NCBI GenBank assembly: GCA_958453935.1
Contig: CAUDZT010000057.1
Coordinates: 1-13,581, forward strand
Reading direction: 5' to 3'
Length of the DNA stretch: 13,581 nt
DNA from: an uncultured Collinsella sp.
Lineage (GTDB): Bacteria; Actinomycetota; Coriobacteriia; Coriobacteriales; Coriobacteriaceae
A program made the translations under genes and the position numbers. The number at the start of each line of letters is the position of its first letter. The first letter of the stretch is position 1. The notes beneath the pieces are model-generated. The model was not told where the DNA came from, did not search any database, and saw only the letters and a program-made list of their open reading frames with translations. Of the stretch, positions 6,494 through 12,294 are shown one piece after another.

Positions 6494-8068
6494 TTGAGCA
6501 TCACGCCCATCGATAGCATTCGCCGCGCCATCGCCCGCCGCAATGGCGTCGCCGACCCCACCGTATCGGACGGGGCGCACGGGCAGGGCGGACGCATCGA
6601 GAACGGCCTGTTCCCCGCATCGCACACCGCCGAGGAGCTCGCACGAATCCAAGAGCTAAGCCAGCGTAACGCCGGCGGTCCCGACAGCAGCCAGGCCACA
6701 CGCCGTCGCCGCGAGCGCAATCGCCAGCCCGGCCCCATCCACCGCATGGTCAATGCCTGGTGGAACCGCCTGCTCGGAGCCGTCTACGGCGGCGGCTTCT
6801 CCACGCAAGAAGCCGAGTACGAAGATCACGCCACCCGTCGCGACTACCTTTGGAATACCCTGGGCACCGCCGTGTGGGGCATGGCGTTTCCGTTGCTCAC
6901 CATCGTGTCCACACAGCTCGCGGGCGCCGAGGAGGCTGGCAAATTCTCCATCGCCTTTGTCACCGGCACGCTCATCATGATCGCGTGCAACTACGGCGTG
7001 CGCAATTTCCAGGTCTCGGACATCGACGAAAAGACGTCCTTTGCCTCTTACCAGCTCAACCGCTGGCTCTGCGGAGCGCTCGCGCTGGCATGCGGCCTGG
7101 TATACAGCAGCGCCCGCGGCTACGATGCGCAGATGGCCACGATCGGCCTGGGCGTCTACCTCTATAAGGTGATCGACGGCATCGCCGACGTGTACGAGGG
7201 CCGCCTGCAGCAGGCCGACAAGCTCTATTTGGCCGGCATGAGCCAAACGCTGCGTTCCGCCGGCGTCATCGCGGTCTTTAGCGTGGCACTGTTCCTCACG
7301 CGCAGCATGCCCATCGCGGCCATGGCCATGGGTGTCACCGCCATCGCCTCGCTCGTGCTGGTCACCGCGCCGCTTGCCCTGCTCGAGACCGAAAAATCGC
7401 GCCACGTGAGCCTGCGCGAGGTCGGCCACCTGTTTGTCCAGTGCGCCCCGCTCTTTGGTGCACTGTTCCTGTTCAACCTCATCGAGAGCATGCCCAAGTT
7501 TGTGATGGAAGGCACGCTGGCCTACAAGTATCAGCTGTACTTTAATGCCCTGTTCTTTCCGGCGCAGGCCATTTTGTTGAGCATTGGATTTATCTATAAA
7601 CCGCAGCTCCTGCGTCTGTCGGGCATTTGGGCGAATCCGCGCAAGCGTCGCCGCTTTGACCTGATTATTGTTGCCGTTATCGCACTGATTGTGGTTATTA
7701 CCGGAGCGTGCGCCGCATTTATGGCAGGCCCCGGCATTCCCATCATGAGCTTTATGTACGGCCTTAACTTTGAGCGCTACCGCACGCTGGCACTGCTAAT
7801 GGTTGTCGCCGGCGGCGTCACCGCGGCAATCGACTTTATCTACGCCATTATCACGGTGCTGCGCCACGCCGGCGACGTCACCAAAATCTACCTGATCTGC
7901 TTCGCCGTGAGCGTGGTGCTGCCGGTGATCTTGATTAAGCTGCTGGGTCTGATGGGCGCTGTGGTGAGCTACCTAGCCATCATGGCCCTACTCCTGGCGC
8001 TGCTGATTATCGAGTACGCCCACATACGCCAGCGCATCGAACGCGACCGTAACCCATACGGCGCCTAA
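6494..8068 (+). CDS. Oligosaccharide flippase (Wzx/MOP superfamily)
   Basis: A 524-aa polytopic membrane protein that probably flips lipid-linked glycan units across the cytoplasmic membrane. Residues 1-115 are hydrophilic and rich in Arg, an unusually long cytoplasmic N-terminal extension for the family. From about residue 117 there are roughly a dozen hydrophobic segments with short charged loops, as in Wzx/MurJ/MATE relatives. I chose the TTG start at 6494, which has AAAGGA seven bases upstream. The longer open frame back to 6203 runs through the intergenic repeats. No glycosyltransferase genes are nearby, so the substrate is unknown. An MFS-type or other exporter is less likely from the segment pattern. 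Assignment rests on overall character rather than a sharp motif. Confidence 0.75.
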   Translation: MSITPIDSIRRAIARRNGVADPTVSDGAHGQGGRIENGLFPASHTAEELARIQELSQRNAGGPDSSQATRRRRERNRQPGPIHRMVNAWWNRLLGAVYGGGFSTQEAEYEDHATRRDYLWNTLGTAVWGMAFPLLTIVSTQLAGAEEAGKFSIAFVTGTLIMIACNYGVRNFQVSDIDEKTSFASYQLNRWLCGALALACGLVYSSARGYDAQMATIGLGVYLYKVIDGIADVYEGRLQQADKLYLAGMSQTLRSAGVIAVFSVALFLTRSMPIAAMAMGVTAIASLVLVTAPLALLETEKSRHVSLREVGHLFVQCAPLFGALFLFNLIESMPKFVMEGTLAYKYQLYFNALFFPAQAILLSIGFIYKPQLLRLSGIWANPRKRRRFDLIIVAVIALIVVITGACAAFMAGPGIPIMSFMYGLNFERYRTLALLMVVAGGVTAAIDFIYAIITVLRHAGDVTKIYLICFAVSVVLPVILIKLLGLMGAVVSYLAIMALLLALLIIEYAHIRQRIERDRNPYGA

Positions 8069-8148
8069 TTGGTGCAATGGGGGCAGCTAACTTACGATGG
8101 AATCACCCCGACTGGGGTCTCATTGCGGACAATATGCATCACGCAAAA

Positions 8149-8271
8149 CTAAGTGAGTAGACTTTTGCCGAATCCCTGACCACTCCGGCAAAATACAAGT
8201 CAGTTACCTGCGGTTTTGTTGAGGCAAATTTGCCGTCTGCTCGGCATTTCCAAAAAAGCCTACTCACTTAG
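8149..8271. repeat. 123-bp palindromic element with 12-bp inverted ends
   Basis: CTAAGTGAGTAG at 8149-8160 is perfectly inverted as CTACTCACTTAG at 8260-8271. Inside lie an inverted pair TTTTGCCG (from 8163) and CGGCAAAA, and a perfect 12-bp palindrome GGCAAATTTGCC at 8223-8234. The nested symmetry suggests a non-coding mobile (MITE-like) or structured repeat. No transposase and no clear target duplication are present. Confidence 0.6.
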
Positions 8272-8291
8272 CCAGCGGGCAGCCAAAAAAG

Positions 8292-8331
8292 AACCGTCGC
8301 GACGTCGTTTGACTCCGTTGCGACGGTTTTT
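8292..8331. terminator. Bidirectional intrinsic terminator
   Basis: Nine perfect pairs join AACCGTCGC (8292-8300) to its complement at 8320-8328, with partial pairing inside. Five T residues follow on the plus strand and six A residues (8285-8290) precede it, giving a T run on the minus strand as well. It suits termination of both the flippase and the convergent phosphoesterase. Confidence 0.75.
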
Positions 8332-8426
8332 CGAGCATTTTCGCGCTGCCGAGGACGCAGACGCTCCTCATTTCTAGCGCTTACCGAGCAAGAAGGCGCT
8401 ACTCTTCGAAAGTAGCCAAAAAAGCC

Positions 8427-8446
8427 CCGTCCCAAATTAGCTACCC
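8427..8446. repeat. 20-bp inverted repeat, left copy
   Basis: Twenty bases beginning CCGTCCCAAATT recur exactly, in inverted orientation, at 11231-11250. This copy lies 10 bases past the stop of the phosphoesterase gene. Confidence 0.9.
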
Positions 8447-8456
8447 TTTGCACCGA

Positions 8457-9296
8457 TTATTCGCCCGGGTTGATGTTCGCGTAGAACTCCGCACCATCAT
8501 CCAGGCGCAGGATGCCCACGCGGCCGAACTCGGAGCCGGTGGCGGCGGCGCAGTCGATATCGATGCGATCGGGCACGCCAGCGGTATCCTCGCCGCCCAG
8601 GCGCACAATCTGTCCGCGCCCCGACTCCTCGTCGAGCCCCGCCAGGCCGCCTACCTCGCAGTAACGCCCGAGCGACACCGTTGGCGTGTGGCCGCTCACC
8701 ACGACCGGACCCTTGCCCTCGGCAGAAAGCAACCCCGTCGGCGCATCCCAATAGCCGTGACGAATCCACAGCAGGTCATCGGACGACTGCACGGCAAGCA
8801 TCTGCTTCAGCAGTTCGCGATCAGCATTCACCGCCCCCGCACCATCGGCACAATCAACCCCATGTTCAAGCAAAAACGCCCGCGCCGCCTCGGTCTGGAT
8901 GCCGGCATGTACCAGCAGGTACGGACGCTCATCAGTCTCGGCCACTGCGTAGAGCGGCAGCGTCGCCATCCAACGCACGAGCTCCTCGTACGCCTCGAAT
9001 TCCATATCGTTGAGCTGCTGACGGGTAGTCCAACCGCCGTTGATATCCCATGTCTCGGCATCGAGCGGATCTTGGCCAATGATGGCGTCGAGCATGATCT
9101 GCTCGTGATTGCCCTTGAGCACGCGAGCGTTGGGCAGCGAGCGCACGAGCTTAATAACGCCAACCGGATCGGGCCCGCGATCGATCATGTCGCCCAGCAC
9201 GTACAGCGTATCGTCGGACGCCAGCGAAATCTTGGACAGGGCCTCGTCAAGCGCACGCACGTGCCCGTGAGCATCAGATGTCACATAGATCGCCAT
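8457..9296 (-). CDS. PPP-family metallophosphoesterase (Ser/Thr phosphatase-like)
   Basis: A 279-aa calcineurin-type phosphoesterase with a two-metal active site. Motifs in order are SDAHGH at residues 7-12 (canonical D-x-H-G), GDMIDRGPD at 35-43, GNHE at 62-65, VHAG at 129-132 and SGHTPT at 201-206. These place it with bacterial PPP phosphatases related to PrpA/PrpB and ApaH. Substrates may be phosphoproteins or dinucleoside polyphosphates, and the sequence does not decide. ATG 9296 follows GAGAGG by six bases. The longer frame to 9338 adds 14 residues without family similarity. It is divergent from the K+/H+ antiporter across a 324-bp gap. Confidence 0.92.
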   Translation of the reverse strand: MAIYVTSDAHGHVRALDEALSKISLASDDTLYVLGDMIDRGPDPVGVIKLVRSLPNARVLKGNHEQIMLDAIIGQDPLDAETWDINGGWTTRQQLNDMEFEAYEELVRWMATLPLYAVAETDERPYLLVHAGIQTEAARAFLLEHGVDCADGAGAVNADRELLKQMLAVQSSDDLLWIRHGYWDAPTGLLSAEGKGPVVVSGHTPTVSLGRYCEVGGLAGLDEESGRGQIVRLGGEDTAGVPDRIDIDCAAATGSEFGRVGILRLDDGAEFYANINPGE

Positions 9297-9620
9297 GGAA
9301 CGCCTCTCTTTACTTGCGGCCGAAGCCCGGAGCCGCAACTAAAACTTCAAGTTGAACTTAAACGTTACCCATTGTACTCCGTTGCAATAAAGCTGGGAAG
9401 GGTTGCATACCGTCAACGGTCGCCAGCGCACGCCTGTCAACCCGCACCGCTCACGCCACGCCGTCTGGCCCAGCGCCCCGACCAGCGACGCTCGCATCGC
9501 AGCCTCGTGTCGAAAATGCGCATGCCCGCAATCCAGGCCCATAAACCCACCATCTTTGGGTACAAATAACCGCAGATAACTGACCGTGCCACGCCAACCA
9601 CCCAGGAGCGGACACCATCC
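9297..9620. other. Divergent intergenic region between phosphoesterase and antiporter
   Basis: This 324-bp region contains an 11-bp palindrome AAGTTGAACTT at 9349-9359. For the minus gene there is a TACAAT -10 (9376-9371) with a weak TTCCCA -35 (9399-9394) at 17-bp spacing. Towards the antiporter I see only AT-rich -10-like boxes around 9560-9580. No riboswitch class was recognised and no gene is supported. Confidence 0.5.
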
Positions 9621-11240
9621 ATGAACCAGATACTTCTCTTTATCGGCCTCGTCATTATTCTGTGCCTGACCATCAAACCCGTCGGCAAAAAGCTCCCCTT
9701 CCCCACCCTGCTCATCTTTATCGCACTCGGCATGCTGCTGGGCGTCAACGGTCCGGCGCACATCGACTTTAGCGACTACGCGCTCACCGAAACCGTCTGC
9801 AGCACAGCGCTGCTGTTCATCATGTTCTACGGCGGCTTTAACACCAACATCGACCGTGCCAAACCCGTCGCCGTGCCCGCGGTGCTACTGAGCACGCTCG
9901 GCGTCGTCATCACCGCCGGCGTCACCGGTGCGTTCGCGCATTTTGTACTGGGCTTCGACTGGATCGGCGGCCTGCTGCTGGGATCAGTCGTGGCATCCAC
10001 CGACGCGGCCAGCGTCTTTAGCGTGCTGCGCGAGCACAACCTGTCGCTAAAGGGCGGCACCGACTCGCTGCTCGAGGTCGAATCGGGCTCCAACGATCCC
10101 GTCGCCTACATGCTCACCGCGGTACTCGCCACCCTCGCAGCTGGCGGCGACATCAACATTCCCATACTGCTGGCCAAGCAAATCATCCTGGGTGTGGGCC
10201 TGGGCCTTGTCATCGGCTGGACATCCAGCCGCCTGATTGAGCGCGCGCACGCAACGGCTGAGGGTGCGCAGACCATCTTCTTGTTCGCCGTGGCAATCGT
10301 CGCCTACGCGCTGCCGAGCTATCTGGGCGGCAACGGCTTTTTGGCCGTGTACCTTGCCGGCATCGTGCTAGGCGCGAGCGACATCACCGGCAAGGTCGAG
10401 ATGGCGCACTTCTTTGACACCCTCACCGAAATGGCCGAGATGACCATCTTCTTTTTGCTGGGCCTGCTCGTCACGCCCGCGCGCCTGCCGCAAATGCTAC
10501 TACCGGGCCTGGCGCTCATGGCGTTTATGCTCTTCGTGAGCCGCCCCATTGCCGTTGGCGTGCTACTGGCGCCCTTTAAGACGAACCCTCGCCAGGTCGC
10601 GCTCGTAAGCTGGGCAGGCCTGCGCGGCGCGGCTTCGGTCGTATTTAGCCTCTTTGCCGTGGTGGCCGGTGTTCCCGGCGGTCACGATCTGTTTGACCTT
10701 GTGTTTGTGATTGCTGTGTCGAGCATTGTGGTGCAGGGCTCGCTGCTGCCGGCGGTGGCAAAGAAGCTCGACATGATCGACGCGGAAGGCGATGTGCGCC
10801 GCACCTTTAACGACTACCGCGACGAGGACGGTATGTCGTTCGTCAAGCTCAAGTTGGGCGCGGGCCATCCGTTTGCCGGACGCTCGCTCGCGGATATTGG
10901 CAGTGCGACGGATATGCTCGTGGTCCTGGTGCTGCGCGACGGCGCGCACCCGGTGCTGCCCAACGGGGATACCGTGATCGAAGAAGGCGACCTTCTGGTT
11001 ATGGCCGCACCGACGTTTGAAGAGCGTGCCGAGGTTACGTTGCGCGAGGTCACCGTAACGCCCCACGGTCGCCTGGCCGGCCAGCGCCTGCGCGACGTGC
11101 CACAAGGCAAGCACCCCTTTATCGTCGTGATGCTCAAGCGCGACGGTCAAACGATTATCCCCGACGGCAACACCCTCATATACGCCGGCGACGAAGCCGT
11201 CATCGCCACGCTGGCGTCGAAGCGGGCGGGGGGTAGCTAA
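9621..11240 (+). CDS. K+/H+ antiporter, CvrA/NhaP2-like, with two RCK_C domains
   Basis: A 539-aa cation/proton antiporter of the CPA1 family that probably exports K+ (or Na+) in exchange for protons. The N-terminal ~390 residues are membrane-spanning and carry STDAASVFSVLRE, ESGSNDPVAYM and WAGLRGAASVVF, family landmarks around the ion-binding core. Two tandem RCK_C (TrkA-C) domains follow, about residues 407-472 and 475-537. These domains bind regulatory ligands, in some bacteria c-di-AMP. An AGGAG at 9603-9607 is 12 bases from ATG 9621, rather far, but no better start exists. The stop codon overlaps the convergent DUF3800 stop by four bases and lies inside the right 20-bp repeat. Confidence 0.93.
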   Translation: MNQILLFIGLVIILCLTIKPVGKKLPFPTLLIFIALGMLLGVNGPAHIDFSDYALTETVCSTALLFIMFYGGFNTNIDRAKPVAVPAVLLSTLGVVITAGVTGAFAHFVLGFDWIGGLLLGSVVASTDAASVFSVLREHNLSLKGGTDSLLEVESGSNDPVAYMLTAVLATLAAGGDINIPILLAKQIILGVGLGLVIGWTSSRLIERAHATAEGAQTIFLFAVAIVAYALPSYLGGNGFLAVYLAGIVLGASDITGKVEMAHFFDTLTEMAEMTIFFLLGLLVTPARLPQMLLPGLALMAFMLFVSRPIAVGVLLAPFKTNPRQVALVSWAGLRGAASVVFSLFAVVAGVPGGHDLFDLVFVIAVSSIVVQGSLLPAVAKKLDMIDAEGDVRRTFNDYRDEDGMSFVKLKLGAGHPFAGRSLADIGSATDMLVVLVLRDGAHPVLPNGDTVIEEGDLLVMAAPTFEERAEVTLREVTVTPHGRLAGQRLRDVPQGKHPFIVVMLKRDGQTIIPDGNTLIYAGDEAVIATLASKRAGGS

Positions 11241-11250
11241 TTTGGGACGG
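11231..11250. repeat. 20-bp inverted repeat, right copy
   Basis: This is the exact reverse complement of 8427-8446. It contains the stop codons of both the antiporter (TAA, 11238-11240) and the DUF3800 gene (TAG, complement of 11237-11239), and supplies the last codons of the latter. Confidence 0.9.
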
Positions 11251-11914
11251 CCTTCTTTCTAACTTCTTTTAGTAAGCCTTTTTTAAACGCAGTACTACCA
11301 CCAAAAAACTTCTGGTCAGTATTAGTCTGCTTATTTGCCTGATATTTCAGACTCGTGAACTCAATGGTACAGACATAGTCCGCGGCCTGAGCCAAATAGT
11401 AATCCGATGAAGTTGTCGGCTTATAGATAACTGCATTTTTAGCCAAAGCGTAATCGATTGCCTTGTGAAGCGCACTCGAAACCGAACCCTGTCCTCCGTC
11501 GTAGTAAATCTTTACAGCATCAAACTGCTGAAACCAACTCAAATTGTCGAATATGAAATCGATGATCTCACGCCGCATCGCATCAGCAATCTGTTTAAGA
11601 GTTCGGTACCGATGCGTCTTGAATACAAACACCCTGTACGAGATGGGCAAATGTCGAAACATAACTCGAAATAGTGAGAACAGCCTTTTTCTCTCACTGA
11701 TGCCCAAGTCCTTGAACTGATCTTTTCCATTCATGAGAGGAGAAGCATGGAACGGAAGAAGCGGCAATCCGCTTTCGGCTACCGCCCTTTCATATTTCTC
11801 TATTCCCTCAGCGATGGGAGTATCTTGTTCATGAAAAACAAAGGCCACAAGATAGTATCTTTCACGAAGATCATCGCTTCCAGATTCATCAATAAAGATA
11901 CTCAGCTCTCGCAT
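11237..11914 (-). CDS. DUF3800 domain protein
   Basis: A 225-aa protein with the DUF3800 hallmarks: IFIDESGS at residues 6-13 (Asp9, Glu10), YYDGGQ at 137-142 and the C-terminal LAQAADYVCT at 174-183. The acidic residues fit a predicted RNase H-like nuclease fold. The biochemical function is not established. ATG 11914 has AAGGA six bases upstream and is better than the TTG at 11920. A strong terminator ends 14 bases before the start codon, so expression needs read-through or antitermination. Two hand-counted 60-base lines are 37% and 50% GC, well below the neighbouring antiporter, suggesting transfer. It lies downstream of pglZ and may be a defence gene carried with BREX. Confidence 0.88.
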   Translation of the reverse strand: MRELSIFIDESGSDDLRERYYLVAFVFHEQDTPIAEGIEKYERAVAESGLPLLPFHASPLMNGKDQFKDLGISERKRLFSLFRVMFRHLPISYRVFVFKTHRYRTLKQIADAMRREIIDFIFDNLSWFQQFDAVKIYYDGGQGSVSSALHKAIDYALAKNAVIYKPTTSSDYYLAQAADYVCTIEFTSLKYQANKQTNTDQKFFGGSTAFKKGLLKEVRKKAVPN

Positions 11915-11928
11915 GGGCAATCCTTAAT

Positions 11929-11955
11929 AAAAAAGCCGGGGAAAACGTCCCCGGC
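11929..11955 (-). terminator. Strong intrinsic terminator in the DUF3800 leader
   Basis: Eight perfect GC-rich pairs (GCCGGGGA 11935-11942 with TCCCCGGC 11948-11955, five-base loop) are followed on the minus strand by six T residues (11934-11929). It ends 14 bases before the DUF3800 start codon and almost touches its ribosome binding site. Confidence 0.92.
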
Positions 11956-12019
11956 ACTTGGAAGCCCTCTCTTAAGAGATGACCACCTAATTTATACCAT
12001 GAAGTTGGGCGTATATTCA
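11929..12019 (-). ncRNA. Putative small structured RNA upstream of DUF3800
   Basis: A near-consensus promoter and a strong terminator bracket about 90 transcribed bases with no open frame. Visible structure, 5' to 3': a five-pair hairpin TATAC/GTATA whose loop contains GCCC, a perfect TCTCTTAAGAGA palindrome (complement of 11968-11979), GGGC just after it that could pair with the loop GCCC as a pseudoknot, then the terminator hairpin. Structured RNAs upstream of DUF3800 genes have been described as a set of motifs, and this could be a member or relative. It may alternatively be a plain attenuator leader. The 5' end is estimated from the promoter. Confidence 0.5.
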
Positions 12020-12025
12020 AGCATG

Positions 12026-12054
12026 AGTATAAAATACAAACATATGTTCGTCAA
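12026..12054 (-). promoter_or_regulatory. Strong sigma70-type promoter for the small RNA and DUF3800
   Basis: On the minus strand TTGACG (12054-12049) and TATACT (12031-12026) are separated by exactly 17 bases, the best promoter in the window. It begins 15 bases past the stop of the 65-aa gene. A second candidate (TTGAAT 12020-12015, 18 bases, TATAAA 11996-11991) lies just downstream and would give a shorter leader. Confidence 0.75.
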
Positions 12055-12069
12055 TAGCAAAGGTGGCCA

Positions 12070-12267
12070 TCATTCAGCGTCGTCATCGACAGCAAAGTCG
12101 CGGAGGTCGAGGCCTTCGCGCTCGGCTCGGGCTAGCAGCTCTTGGGGCGACTCGTCCTCGATATCCACTACATCGAGCATGGCAGCCGGAAAACCCACGC
12201 CGGCTGCACTCCCCGCACGGTCGAGCAGGCTCTCGCGCAGCTGACCGACATCAACTTCGATCTTCAT
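12070..12267 (-). CDS. Small acidic protein of unknown function downstream of pglZ
   Basis: A 65-aa, strongly acidic protein. The ATG at 12267 has an excellent AGGGAGG (complement of 12275-12281) seven bases upstream, and only 27 bases separate it from the pglZ stop, so it is very likely translated from the same transcript. The sequence has a VGFPAAMLDVVDIEDE core (residues 24-39) followed by a short predicted helix ELLARAEREGLDLRDF. I have a weak impression of small uncharacterised bacterial proteins with a similar GFPxAxxD...EELxxxAxxxGxDL pattern, but cannot name the family. It is not BrxL or a visible fragment of it. A structural or regulatory partner of BREX, or an unrelated passenger, are both possible. 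Confidence 0.72.
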   Translation of the reverse strand: MKIEVDVGQLRESLLDRAGSAAGVGFPAAMLDVVDIEDESPQELLARAEREGLDLRDFAVDDDAE

Positions 12268-12294
12268 GATGCAGCCTCCCTATTCAGCCCCCAC

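Larger units (their letters stand above)
8069..8456. other. Gene-free convergent region after flippase
   Basis: This 388-bp stretch lies between the convergent flippase and phosphoesterase genes. It contains a small ACCCC-GACT-GGGGT hairpin near 8105-8118, the 123-bp inverted-repeat element at 8149-8271, a strong bidirectional terminator at 8292-8331, and short hairpins at 8351-8369 and 8375-8401. One arm of the 20-bp inverted repeat is at 8427-8446. No protein-coding signal is seen. Confidence 0.65.

Noticed and set aside
9297..9620. c-di-AMP (ydaO-type) riboswitch before the K+/H+ antiporter
   Set aside because: Looked for because such antiporters are often controlled this way. No matching conserved motifs or terminator were seen in this gap.
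11929..12019. DUF3800 leader as a T-box riboswitch
   Set aside because: There is a GGTGG and a terminator, but no TGGNACC T-box bulge and no antiterminator or specifier stem I could find.
12070..12267. Small ORF as a remnant of brxL
   Set aside because: No resemblance to the BrxL N-terminus or Lon-like protease parts. It has its own strong ribosome binding site and a complete short frame.
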